From: Ferribacterium limneticum
Lineage (GTDB): Bacteria; Pseudomonadota; Gammaproteobacteria; Burkholderiales; Rhodocyclaceae
Direction: 5' to 3'
Length of the DNA stretch: 64,000 bases
Assembly: GCF_020510625.1 (NCBI RefSeq)
Contig: NZ_CP075191.1
Location: 100,001 to 164,000 of the forward strand
Made by a program: the position numbers and the translations under genes
The notes under the pieces: generated by a model
Databases searched by the model: none
Told to the model about the DNA's origin: nothing
The model's input: only the letters and a program-made list of their open reading frames with translations
In this document: piece by piece, positions 16,815 through 25,094 of the stretch
Layout: the number at the start of each line of letters is the position of its first letter
How positions within the stretch are numbered: position 1 is the stretch's first letter

Positions 16815-18005
16815 TTACAGCATTTCCACCGCGAGGGCAGTTGCTTCGCCGCCACCGATGCACAGCGAGGCGACGCCGCGCTTCTTGCCGTACTTCTTCA
16901 GCGCGCCGAGCAGTGTGACGACGATGCGGGCACCAGAGGCGCCGATCGGGTGGCCCAGCGCACAGGCGCCGCCGTGGATGTTCACCTTGGCCGGATCGAG
17001 CTTGAGGTCGTGCAGCGAGGCCATGGTGACGACGGCGAAGGCTTCGTTGATCTCGTACAGATCGACCGACTCAGCCGTCCAGCCAGTCTTGGCAAACAGC
17101 TTCTGCATGGCACCAACCGGAGCGGACGGGAACAGGGCGGGCGTACCGGCATGGGTGGTATGGCCGACGATGCGGGCAATCGGCTGCAGGCCGAGCTTGG
17201 CGGCTTGCGATTCACGCATCAGCACCATCGCGGCAGCGCCATCGGAAATCGACGAGGAGTTGGCGGCGGTGACGGTGCCGTCCTTCTTGAAAGCCGGCTT
17301 CAGGGTCGGGATTTTTTCGACATTGACGGCGAACGGGCCTTCGTCCTTGTCGATGACGACGTCGCCCTTGCGGCCGGCGACGGTGGTCGGGGCGATTTCC
17401 CAGGCGAAGCTGCCGTTGTTGCTGGCTTCGATGGCGCGGCTGGTCGAGCGGACGGCGAATTCATCCTGCGCTTCGCGGGTGAAACCGTAAGTGGTCGCAC
17501 ACTCTTCGGCAAAGGTACCCATCAGGCGGCCGCGGGTTTCCTTGCTGTAGGAATCTTCCAGGCCGTCGAGGAACATGTGGTCCATCATCTGACCGTGACC
17601 AAGGCGATAACCACCGCGGGCTTTGGGCAGCAGGTAGGGGGCGTTGGTCATTGACTCCATGCCGCCGACCACGGCGGCGCCGTAGGAACCGGCCAGAATG
17701 CCGTCGTGGCCGAGCATGGTGGCCTTCATGGCCGAGCCGCACACCTTGTGGATGGTGGCGCAACCGGCAGAGAGGGGCAGGCCGGCCTGCAATGCGGCCT
17801 GGCGAGCCGGTGCCTGGCCCTGGCCGGCTTGCAGCACGCAGCCCATCAGCACTTCTTCGATCAGGTTGGCGTCGATGCCAGTGCGCTCGACGGCGGCCTT
17901 GATGGCCACGGCGCCGAGATTGGCGGCGGTCAGGCCGGCGAAGCCGCCCTGAAAGGCACCCATGGCGGTACGGGCGGCGGAAACGATAACGATCGGGTCA
18001 TTCAT
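16815..18005 (-). CDS. Acetyl-CoA C-acyltransferase (thiolase)
   Basis: A 396-residue thiolase. The nucleophile Cys89 is in IHKVCGSAMKA, and the second active-site region GGACALGHPIGASGARI with its His, and the terminal CIGGGEA with the second Cys, are intact. It could cleave acetoacetyl-CoA made from leucine or work in reverse to supply PHA precursors (phaC is at 22657). The start at 18005 has AGGAGAAATC upstream and matches the family N-terminus; the frame could start eight codons earlier. A REP-like repeat separates it from the upstream gene. Confidence 0.94.
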   Translation of the reverse strand: MNDPIVIVSAARTAMGAFQGGFAGLTAANLGAVAIKAAVERTGIDANLIEEVLMGCVLQAGQGQAPARQAALQAGLPLSAGCATIHKVCGSAMKATMLGHDGILAGSYGAAVVGGMESMTNAPYLLPKARGGYRLGHGQMMDHMFLDGLEDSYSKETRGRLMGTFAEECATTYGFTREAQDEFAVRSTSRAIEASNNGSFAWEIAPTTVAGRKGDVVIDKDEGPFAVNVEKIPTLKPAFKKDGTVTAANSSSISDGAAAMVLMRESQAAKLGLQPIARIVGHTTHAGTPALFPSAPVGAMQKLFAKTGWTAESVDLYEINEAFAVVTMASLHDLKLDPAKVNIHGGACALGHPIGASGARIVVTLLGALKKYGKKRGVASLCIGGGEATALAVEML

Positions 18006-18046
18006 GCTGATTTCTCCTGAGTTGTTCAAAACGACACGCCGCCTTT

Positions 18047-18115
18047 GTCATCCCTGCGTAGGCGGGGATCCAGCGGCTTGTTTGGGATGGATTCCCGCCT
18101 GCGCGGGAATGACGG
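18047..18115. repeat. REP-like palindromic repeat
   Basis: GTCATCCCTGCGTAGGCGG and GGATCCAG on one side, GATTCCCGCCTGCGCGGG and AATGACGG on the other. It has the same double-hairpin architecture as 13374-13445 and lies in the gap between the GNAT-carbonic anhydrase gene and the thiolase gene. Confidence 0.85.
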
Positions 18116-18126
18116 GGGGCAGGTTT

Positions 18127-19275
18127 TCATGCGTCCAACGCTTTCAGTGCGGCGTCGTAACGGGTGGGTAAATCTTGTGGGCAATCGACGGTGATGCCGA
18201 GGTCGTGGATCAGGCCGTCCTTCAGGCCGTAGATCCAGCCATGGACGGTCAGTTGCTGGCCGCGCGCCCAGGCATCCTGGACGACTGGGTTGTGGCAGAC
18301 GTTGGTCACCTGTTCAAGGACGTTCAGTTCGCACAGGCGGTCGTGGCGCTGGGCTTCGGGCAGGTTGTCGACGTTGGCCAGGTGCTTGTTATGCACGTCA
18401 TGGACATGGCGCAGCCAGAGATCGACGACGCCGACCCGGGCCCGGTTGAGCGCGGCGAGCACACCGCCGCAACCGTAGTGGCCGACGACCATGATGTGCT
18501 TCACTTTCAGCACATCGACGGCGTACTGGATGACCGACAGGCAGTTCAGATCGGTGTGCACGACGACGTTGGCGACGTTGCGATGGACGAAGACTTCGCC
18601 CGGCAGCAGACCGACGATCTGGTTGGCCGGCACGCGTGAGTCGGAGCAGCCGATCCACAGGAATTCCGGGGTCTGCAGGTGGGACAGCTTGTCGAAATAG
18701 GACGGGTCGACGGCCTGCATCTGGCTGGCCCAGGCGCGGTTGAAGTCGAACAGGTGGGAGAGGTTTTCGCTGCGAATTTCCTCTTCCGACCAGTTGTCGA
18801 GATCGAGGGCGAGGAACATCGTGCCTTCGACCGGCGTCTGGTAATAGTTCGGCGCTTCGGTAAAGCCCAGCTCGCGGTACAGCTTCACGGCCATGCGCAT
18901 GTTGGGCAGGGTGTCGATCATCAACTTGCGATAGCCGATTTCCTTGGCTGCCTTGATCGCGGCCAGCGCCAGCGCGGCGCCGATACCGTGACCACGTTCA
19001 GCCGGATCGACATAGAGGCGTTTCATTTCGCAGACGCCATCGCTGTCCGGCAGCGGGCGAACGCCGACACAGCCGGCCGGGTGGCCATCGACTTCGGCAA
19101 AGAACAGCCGGCCCTGCGGCGCGACATAGTTGCCGGGCAGGGAAGCCATTTCCTGGTCGAAATTCTGGTACGACAAATCGACGCCCAGCCAGGCCGCATA
19201 GTTGCGGAAGTACTGGCGAACCTGCTCGAGGGCTTCGGTGTCGTTGGCGGTGAGGGTGCGTAGGGTAACGGTCAT
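18127..19275 (-). CDS. GNAT acetyltransferase-beta-carbonic anhydrase fusion
   Basis: A 382-residue two-domain protein in one uninterrupted frame. Residues 1-160 form a GNAT N-acetyltransferase (acetyl-CoA loop with ERGHGIGAALA at about 93-103, then LYRELGFTE). Residues 170-382 form a complete beta-carbonic anhydrase of the Can type, with zinc ligands Cys210, Asp212, His266 and Cys269 in IGCSDSRVP and GHYGCGG. The start at 19275 has GGAG eight bases upstream; 19290 is a weaker alternative. Carbonic anhydrase could supply bicarbonate to the biotin carboxylase of the same cluster; the acetyltransferase target is unknown. Confidence 0.93.
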   Translation of the reverse strand: MTVTLRTLTANDTEALEQVRQYFRNYAAWLGVDLSYQNFDQEMASLPGNYVAPQGRLFFAEVDGHPAGCVGVRPLPDSDGVCEMKRLYVDPAERGHGIGAALALAAIKAAKEIGYRKLMIDTLPNMRMAVKLYRELGFTEAPNYYQTPVEGTMFLALDLDNWSEEEIRSENLSHLFDFNRAWASQMQAVDPSYFDKLSHLQTPEFLWIGCSDSRVPANQIVGLLPGEVFVHRNVANVVVHTDLNCLSVIQYAVDVLKVKHIMVVGHYGCGGVLAALNRARVGVVDLWLRHVHDVHNKHLANVDNLPEAQRHDRLCELNVLEQVTNVCHNPVVQDAWARGQQLTVHGWIYGLKDGLIHDLGITVDCPQDLPTRYDAALKALDA

Positions 19276-19328
19276 GCTGTTTAGCTCCATGTTGCGGCGC
19301 CCCTGTCCGGAGCGCCGGCAGGAGCGTG

Positions 19329-20501
19329 TTATGCGGTTTCGGCGAAAAGTTCGCGACCAATCAGCATTCTACGGATTTCGGAGGTGCCTGCCCCGATCTC
19401 GTAGAGCTTGGCATCGCGCCACAAACGGCCGGTCGGATACTCGTTGGTATAGCCGACGCCGCCAAGCGTCTGGATCGCCTCGCCGGCCATCCACGTCGCC
19501 TTTTCAGCCGAGTAGAGAATGGCGCCGGCCGCATCCTTGCGTAGCGTGCGTGAATGGTCCGTTGCATCACAGGCCCGGCCGACGGCATAGACGTAAGCGC
19601 GGGTGGCCTGCCAGGTCGAATAGAGGTCGGCGACCTTGCCCTGCATCAGCTGGAATTCGCCGATCGCCTGGCCGAACTGCTTGCGTTCGTGCAGGAAGGG
19701 AACGACGACGTCCATGCAGGCCGCCATGATGCCGAGCGGGCCACCGCAGAGTACGGCCCGCTCGTAATCAAGACCGGACATCAATACTTTGGTTCCGTTG
19801 CCGACGCCGCCCAGCACGTTTTCCTCCGGCACTTCGCAGTCGTCGAAGAACAGCGGGAAAGTGTTCGAGCCGCGCATGCCCAGCTTGTCGAGATGGGTGC
19901 CGTGGGTGAAACCTTTCATGCCTTTTTCGACGATGAAGGCGGTCATGCCCTTGGCGCCGGCATTGAGGTCAGTTTTGGCATAAACCACCAGCGTGTCGGC
20001 GTCGCCACCGTTGGTAATCCACATCTTGGAACCGTTCAGGACATAACGGTCGCCCTTTTTCTCGGCCTTCAGCTTCATGGAGACAACATCGGAGCCGGCA
20101 TTCGGTTCGGACATGGCCAGTGCGCCGACGTGGTCGCCGGAAATCAGCTTGGGCAGGTATTTCTGGCGCTGGGCTTCGGTGCCGTTGCGGCGGATCTGGT
20201 TGACGCACAGATTCGAGTGGGCGCCGTAGGACAGACCGACCGAGGCCGAAGCGCGCGAGATTTCCTCCAGCGCGACGATGTGGGCGAGGTAGCCCATGTT
20301 GGTGCCGCCGTATTCTTCGCCGGCGGTCATGCCGAGCAGGCCCATGTCGCCGAATTTCTTCCAGAGATCGGCCGGGAATTCGTTAACCCGGTCGATTTCT
20401 GCCGCGCGCGGCGCGATTTCGGCATCGGCAAAGGCCTTCACCGCATCGCGCAGCAGATTAATGTCTTCGCCGAGGCCGAAGTCGAGGCTGGGAATGTTCA
20501 T
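19329..20501 (-). CDS. liuA: Isovaleryl-CoA dehydrogenase
   Basis: A 390-residue acyl-CoA dehydrogenase. The catalytic Glu lies in [18 protein letters not shown], the position specific to isovaleryl-CoA dehydrogenases, whereas the C-terminal site reads [25 protein letters not shown] and the FAD-binding WITNGGDAD segment are present. It converts isovaleryl-CoA to 3-methylcrotonyl-CoA, the substrate of the LiuB/LiuD carboxylase. It lies downstream of the MerR regulator and thioesterase. Confidence 0.95.
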   Translation of the reverse strand: MNIPSLDFGLGEDINLLRDAVKAFADAEIAPRAAEIDRVNEFPADLWKKFGDMGLLGMTAGEEYGGTNMGYLAHIVALEEISRASASVGLSYGAHSNLCVNQIRRNGTEAQRQKYLPKLISGDHVGALAMSEPNAGSDVVSMKLKAEKKGDRYVLNGSKMWITNGGDADTLVVYAKTDLNAGAKGMTAFIVEKGMKGFTHGTHLDKLGMRGSNTFPLFFDDCEVPEENVLGGVGNGTKVLMSGLDYERAVLCGGPLGIMAACMDVVVPFLHERKQFGQAIGEFQLMQGKVADLYSTWQATRAYVYAVGRACDATDHSRTLRKDAAGAILYSAEKATWMAGEAIQTLGGVGYTNEYPTGRLWRDAKLYEIGAGTSEIRRMLIGRELFAETA

Positions 20502-20597
20502 GTGATTTGTCTCCGTCTTGTTGTTAGTTATTAGTTGCCTAGGGACTGGAGTGAGAGCAGTTTTACTAACAGCTCAAGTCTCTTGGGCAACTCGATC

Positions 20598-21041
20598 CTA
20601 TTTCTCGCCCTTCCCATGCATGACCATGATGGTCTGCTGCATCAGAGCGCAAAGCGTTTCCCGGCCGTCTTTCACGGCAAAAACTTCAGCCTGGGTGATG
20701 ATCAACGTCTTGCCCGGGCGTACCACCTTGCCTCGGGCGATCAGCTTTTCGCCGTCGGCCGGGGCGACCAGGTTCATCTTGAATTCGACAGTCAGCACTG
20801 AGGCAGTTTCCGGCACGACGGTCATTGCCGCATAGCCGGCCGCCGAGTCGGCGATCATGCCGACAACGCCGCCATGGACGAAACCATGCTGCTGCTCGAC
20901 GCCCGTCCAGTGCGGCAGATGGATTTCCGTTCGACCATGTTCGATGACCGGCATCGTTGCCTGGATCAATTCCATGGCGTTCTGGCGGGCAAAACTGGCG
21001 CTGACGCGCTCGGCAAAGTGGGGGTCGAAGATTTTGGTCAT
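20598..21041 (-). CDS. PaaI family hotdog thioesterase
   Basis: A 147-residue hotdog-fold thioesterase with the family signature QHGFVHGGVVGMIADSAAG (about 54-72) including the catalytic Asp. It hydrolyses acyl-CoA esters; in this setting it may relieve trapped CoA thioesters. It is the first gene after a 22-bp palindromic operator at 21056-21077, so it probably begins the regulated transcript that continues to liuA. Confidence 0.9.
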   Translation of the reverse strand: MTKIFDPHFAERVSASFARQNAMELIQATMPVIEHGRTEIHLPHWTGVEQQHGFVHGGVVGMIADSAAGYAAMTVVPETASVLTVEFKMNLVAPADGEKLIARGKVVRPGKTLIITQAEVFAVKDGRETLCALMQQTIMVMHGKGEK

Positions 21042-21055
21042 AGGTCGTGATTGTA

Positions 21056-21077
21056 TTTACGTTAACGTTAACGTCAA
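21056..21077. promoter_or_regulatory. Palindromic operator, probable LiuR-type site
   Basis: TTTACGTTAACGTTAACGTCAA is a 22-bp palindrome with one mismatch (TTTACGTTAAC against TTGACGTTAAC). It lies 15 bases before the thioesterase start and 16 bases after the MerR gene stop. LiuR-type MerR regulators are known to control branched-chain degradation from ACGT-containing palindromes; assignment of this one is inference from position and symmetry. Confidence 0.8.
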
Positions 21078-21092
21078 CTGATTGGGAAATAT

Positions 21093-21500
21093 TTATTTCT
21101 TGGCGTTGCGGCGGGTCAACTCCTGTTCGCATTGCTGCTCGAATTGCGAGATTTCGGCCAGCATCGCCTCAATGTCTTCGCGTTGCTGTTCCAGTGCGGC
21201 ACGGCGCTTCTCCATGACGCGCAGGCATTCGAGCAATTGGGGCGTTTCGTCCTCGGTCGACTCGTACATGCCGATCAGATCCTTGATCTCGGCCAGCGAC
21301 AGGCCGAGGCGCTTGCCGCGCAGGGCCATCTTCAGGCGCGCCCGGTCGCGGCGGTTGAAGATGCGCTTGCTGCCTTCACGTTCCGGCGACAGGATGCCCT
21401 GGTCTTCCCAGAAGCGGATGGTGCGTGGGGTGATGCCGAATTCCCGAGCCAGGTCGGAAATGGCGAAGGTCGGTGTGGAAGGGGCGGCCGTCTGGCTCAT
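21093..21500 (-). CDS. liuR: MerR family transcriptional regulator (LiuR type)
   Basis: A 135-residue MerR-family protein: N-terminal winged helix with FAISDLAREFGITPRTIRFWEDQG (split motif; about 12-35), IFNRRDRARL, then a long coiled coil (about 80-130) ending in a lysine. There are no metal-binding cysteines, which fits the LiuR group of leucine/isovalerate degradation regulators rather than metal sensors. It heads the minus-strand leu cluster and is followed by a strong palindrome at 21056-21077. The inducer is likely an acyl-CoA intermediate (inference). Confidence 0.88.
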   Translation of the reverse strand: MSQTAAPSTPTFAISDLAREFGITPRTIRFWEDQGILSPEREGSKRIFNRRDRARLKMALRGKRLGLSLAEIKDLIGMYESTEDETPQLLECLRVMEKRRAALEQQREDIEAMLAEISQFEQQCEQELTRRNAKK

Positions 21501-21599
21501 TTTGTCTCCTGATGGTGCGGCAGAGTAAATCAGAAGCGGGGGCTTTTTTCAATCCGCTACCGTATGGTAAGTTGAACGCCCCTGTTTTCGGGTTTCCCC

Positions 21600-22622
21600 A
21601 TGTCCCTGCATTTTCCCCATGCCCATCCGCCCGCAGCTGGCGAGCTGACCGAGGTCGCGCCCGGTGTTTACTGGCTGCGCATGCCGTTGCCGTTCCAGCT
21701 GGATCACATCAATCTCTGGTTGCTGCGTGATGGCGCTGACTGGACGATCATCGACACCGGCTTTCCCGACGATGCTGTTCGGGCAATGTGGACCCAGATT
21801 CTCGATCGGCTCGACGGGCCGGTGACGCGCCTGATCGTGACCCATTTCCATCCCGATCATCTCGGCCTCGCAACCTGGCTGATGGAAAAGACCGGCGCAC
21901 CGCTGGCGATGACCACCGGTGAGTTTCTGACAGCCCATGTCGTCTGGCATGAGGTTGGCGGTCACGGGGCACGCTTCATGGTCGAACAATTTCGTCAGCA
22001 TGGCCTGGATGCCGACCATCTGGCCAAATTCGAGAAGCGCGGTTCGGGCTATCGGCGGGCTGTGCCTGCCTTGCCGGAGTACTACCATCGCTTGATGGCC
22101 GGAGATATCACGACCATTGACGGCAAAAAATGGCAAATTCTGATCGGTCATGGTCACGCCCCCGAACATTTGGCACTTTACTGTGTCGAACTCGGCGTGT
22201 TAATTTCGGGCGACATGCTATTGCCAAGAATTTCGACTAACGTCAGCGTTTTTGCGGCGACCCCGGAAGCTGACGCTTTGCGTTGGTATCTGGATTCGCT
22301 CGATGAAATGGCGAGAGATATTCCGGCAGAAACTTTGGTGTTGCCTTCGCACGGGTTGCCCTTCACCGGGGTGCAAGAGAGGGTTCAGGCACTGCATGCG
22401 CACCATGAGGAGCGCCTGCAGGCACTGGAAAATAGCTGTGAACAAGCGCCACAGAGCGCAGCCGAGTTGCTGGATGTCCTGTTCAATCGGGCACTCGATA
22501 CACACCAAACCATGTTCGCGATGGGCGAAGCGATCGCCCATCTGAACTACCTTGAACAAGCTGGTCGGTTGTCGCGTAGCATGGACGCCGATGGGGTAAT
22601 TCGCTATTCGCGGTTGCGGTAA
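21600..22622 (+). CDS. MBL fold metallo-hydrolase
   Basis: A 340-residue metallo-beta-lactamase fold protein. The metal motif THFHPDHLGL (His82, His84, Asp86, His87) is complete; GHGHAPEHL, SGDMLLP and LPSHGLPF supply the rest. A C-terminal helical domain of about 80 residues matches the LACTB2-like group, often fused to hydrolases of thioesters or RNA. It is divergent from liuR and 34 bases ahead of phaC, so it may share the phaC transcript. Substrate unknown. Confidence 0.9.
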   Translation: MSLHFPHAHPPAAGELTEVAPGVYWLRMPLPFQLDHINLWLLRDGADWTIIDTGFPDDAVRAMWTQILDRLDGPVTRLIVTHFHPDHLGLATWLMEKTGAPLAMTTGEFLTAHVVWHEVGGHGARFMVEQFRQHGLDADHLAKFEKRGSGYRRAVPALPEYYHRLMAGDITTIDGKKWQILIGHGHAPEHLALYCVELGVLISGDMLLPRISTNVSVFAATPEADALRWYLDSLDEMARDIPAETLVLPSHGLPFTGVQERVQALHAHHEERLQALENSCEQAPQSAAELLDVLFNRALDTHQTMFAMGEAIAHLNYLEQAGRLSRSMDADGVIRYSRLR

Positions 22623-22656
22623 TGACCCGCCGCGCACTGACAGAGGGAGTTTGAAG

Positions 22657-24492
22657 ATGTCGCAGCAAACCGAAGACCAGAGCATGAATCTGCCGAACCC
22701 GGCCGAAATTGCCAAGACCTATGCCGAAGTCGCCCAGCGCGCCTCCCGGCTGATTACCCAGTTCATGGAAAAGAAGGCGAAGGACGGCGTTGATGCGCCG
22801 GCCGACGAGTTGGGCGTTGCCAAGGCCTTCATGGACCTTTCCGCCCGTCTGATGGCCAATCCGTACAAGCTGGCCCAGACCCAGATGAACATGATGTGGG
22901 ATTACTTCTCGCTGTGGCAAGGCTCCATGATGAAGATGATGGGTGTGCCTGGTTCTGGCCCCGTCGCTGCCCCGAAAAAGGGTGACAATCGCTTCAAGGA
23001 CGAAGACTGGGAGCAGCATTTCCTGTTTGACTTCGTCAAGCAGTCCTACCTGATCACCGCCCGCCACCTGCATGACACCGTAGCCGGTACCGAAGGCCTG
23101 GATGAAGCAACCCAGCAGAAGGTCAACTTCTTCACCCGTCAGTACATCGATGCGCTGTCGCCCTCCAACTTTGCCCTGACCAACCCGGAAGTCTTCCGTG
23201 AAACCGTCAAGAGCCACGGCCAGAACCTGATCAAGGGCCTGAACAACCTGCTGCACGACGTCGAATCCGGCGACGGCCAGTTGCGCATCCGCATGACCGA
23301 CACCTCGGCCTTCGAAATGGGCAAGAACGTTGCCACGACGCCGGGCAAGGTAATCTTCCAGAACGAACTGTTCCAGCTGATCCAGTACAACCCGACGACC
23401 CCGGACCAGAACAAGAAGCCCTTCCTGATCGTTCCACCGTGGATCAACAAGTACTACATCCTCGACCTGCGCGAGAAGAATTCCATGGTCAAGTGGGCGA
23501 CCGATCAGGGTCACACCACCTTCATCATGTCCTGGATCAACCCGGACGAAAAGCTGGCCAAGAAGTCCTTCGAAAACTACCTGCTCGAAGGCTCCATCGA
23601 AGCCATCAACCAGGTCTGCGCCCACACCGGCGAAGACAGCGTCAATCTGGCCGGCTACTGCCTGGGCGGCACGCTGACCATGACCACGCTGGCCTACATG
23701 GCGGCCAAGAAGGACAAGCGCGCCAACTCCGCCACCTTCTTCACCACCATGCTTGATTTCTCCGAGCCGGGCGAACTGGGCATCTTCCTCGATGAAGGCG
23801 CCGTCGCCGGTCTGGAAAAGAAGATGGCCGAGCGCGGCTTCCTCGAAGGTTCGGAAATGGCCGGCACCTTCAACATGCTGCGCGCCAACGACCTGATCTG
23901 GTCCTTCGTGGTCAATAACTACCTGATGGGCAAGGATCCGTTCCCGTTCGACCTGCTCTACTGGAACTCCGACTCCACCCGCATGCCGGCCGCGATGCAC
24001 AGCTTCTACCTGCGCAACATGTACCTCGGCAACCTGCTCAAGGAACCGGGCGGAATCGAGTTGGGCGGCGTCAAGATCGACATCAGCAAGGTCAAGACCC
24101 CGTGCTACTTCATCTCGACGATCGAAGACCACATCGCCCCGTGGAAGAGCACCTACATGGGTGCCCGCCTGCCGTCCGGCAACACCAAGTTCGTGCTCGG
24201 TGGCTCCGGCCACATCGCCGGTATCGTCAATCCGCCGGCCGCCAACAAGTACGGTTTCTGGACCAACGACGCCACCGACGGCAACCTGCCGGAAAGCCCG
24301 GAAGACTTCCTGGCTGGCGCCACCCAGAACGCTGGTTCGTGGTGGACGCACTGGAATCAGTGGGTCACCAGCCTGCCGGGTGGTTCTGCCAAGGTCAAGG
24401 CCCGCAAGCCGGAAGATGGCAAGCTGGCGGTGATCGAAGATGCACCGGGCAGCTACGTCAAGTTCCGTCTGGATACCCAGAAAAAAGCCTAA
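22657..24492 (+). CDS. phaC: Class I poly(3-hydroxyalkanoate) synthase
   Basis: A 611-residue PHA synthase that polymerises 3-hydroxyacyl-CoA on the surface of storage granules. The lipase-like box GYCLGG holds Cys335; Asp491 (in EDHIAPW) and His519 (in GGSGHIAG) complete the triad with family spacing. The length matches class I enzymes that work alone as dimers. The start at 22657 is chosen because GAGGGAG lies seven bases upstream; a TTG two codons earlier is less likely. No phaA/phaB/phasin gene is adjacent, and a strong terminator follows. Confidence 0.97.
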   Translation: MSQQTEDQSMNLPNPAEIAKTYAEVAQRASRLITQFMEKKAKDGVDAPADELGVAKAFMDLSARLMANPYKLAQTQMNMMWDYFSLWQGSMMKMMGVPGSGPVAAPKKGDNRFKDEDWEQHFLFDFVKQSYLITARHLHDTVAGTEGLDEATQQKVNFFTRQYIDALSPSNFALTNPEVFRETVKSHGQNLIKGLNNLLHDVESGDGQLRIRMTDTSAFEMGKNVATTPGKVIFQNELFQLIQYNPTTPDQNKKPFLIVPPWINKYYILDLREKNSMVKWATDQGHTTFIMSWINPDEKLAKKSFENYLLEGSIEAINQVCAHTGEDSVNLAGYCLGGTLTMTTLAYMAAKKDKRANSATFFTTMLDFSEPGELGIFLDEGAVAGLEKKMAERGFLEGSEMAGTFNMLRANDLIWSFVVNNYLMGKDPFPFDLLYWNSDSTRMPAAMHSFYLRNMYLGNLLKEPGGIELGGVKIDISKVKTPCYFISTIEDHIAPWKSTYMGARLPSGNTKFVLGGSGHIAGIVNPPAANKYGFWTNDATDGNLPESPEDFLAGATQNAGSWWTHWNQWVTSLPGGSAKVKARKPEDGKLAVIEDAPGSYVKFRLDTQKKA

Positions 24493-24511
24493 AGGCGATT
24501 TCGTCTGAAGC

Positions 24512-24539
24512 AAAAAGGGAGGCTGCGGCCTCCCTTTTT
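24512..24539 (+). terminator. Rho-independent terminator after phaC
   Basis: AAAAAGGGAGGC at 24512-24523 pairs perfectly with GCCTCCCTTTTT at 24528-24539 around a 4-base loop, ending in a T run. The A-rich 5' arm means it could also work for minus-strand transcripts. Confidence 0.95.
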
Positions 24540-24672
24540 ATTGGCGAATGAATTTACTGCTTTTTCAACGGGAATGATGGATGCACCGGGTCGGCTGATT
24601 TCTGTTGCCCCGCATCCTGAACCATGCCGGATTCCTTCTGTCTTACAAACACAGACAGAAAGGAGATCTGCC

Positions 24673-24957
24673 ATGTTCGACTCTCCCGTTGTTTCCGTTC
24701 ATATTCCGTTGGCGCTCCGTGGTTTTTCCGGTGGGCACGATGAGATTACTGCCAGTGGCGATACGGTCGGTGAGGTTCTGGCTGCCGTTGGTCACGAGTT
24801 TCCGGCGATTCATGATTATCTGGTATCGCCCAGCGGCGATTTGCTGCCCGGGGTGGCGGTCTTTCTCGGGCCTCGCAGCATCAGCGAATTGCAGGGCTTG
24901 GCGACACCGATCGAGTTGGAAGAAGTGCTCAGCATCGTACCGATAGGTAGCTTGTAA
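24673..24957 (+). CDS. MoaD/ThiS family ubiquitin-like protein
   Basis: A 94-residue beta-grasp protein with the MoaD/ThiS pattern VHIPLALRGFSGG...VGEVLAAV...LPGVAVFLG...LEEVLSIVPI. RBS AGGAGA is at 24661-24666. Classical MoaD and ThiS end in a Gly-Gly that is adenylated and turned into a thiocarboxylate; this protein ends IVPIGSL, so the last residues lack the diglycine. It may be processed like other extended MoaD forms or have lost sulfur-carrier activity. It stands alone between phaC and the SpoIIE phosphatase. Confidence 0.75.
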   Translation: MFDSPVVSVHIPLALRGFSGGHDEITASGDTVGEVLAAVGHEFPAIHDYLVSPSGDLLPGVAVFLGPRSISELQGLATPIELEEVLSIVPIGSL

Positions 24958-25094
24958 GCAGTTTGTGCCGATTGTCTGAACGGTCCGCGTGAGTGCAGAA
25001 AAAGCTTTGCTGCACTGCAGGAATCGCGATTGGACAGCATGGGGTATGCTCTTCCCGAAATAATCGGCCATTGGCGCCAGGCGGGGAGGGTTTG

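Noticed and set aside
15930..17654. A 574-codon plus-strand frame across the EamA and thiolase genes
   Set aside because: It spans two well-supported minus-strand genes and has no recognisable protein pattern.
22483..24513. A 676-codon minus-strand open frame opposite phaC
   Set aside because: It mirrors the GC-rich codon pattern of phaC, has no recognisable domain, and phaC on the other strand is certain.
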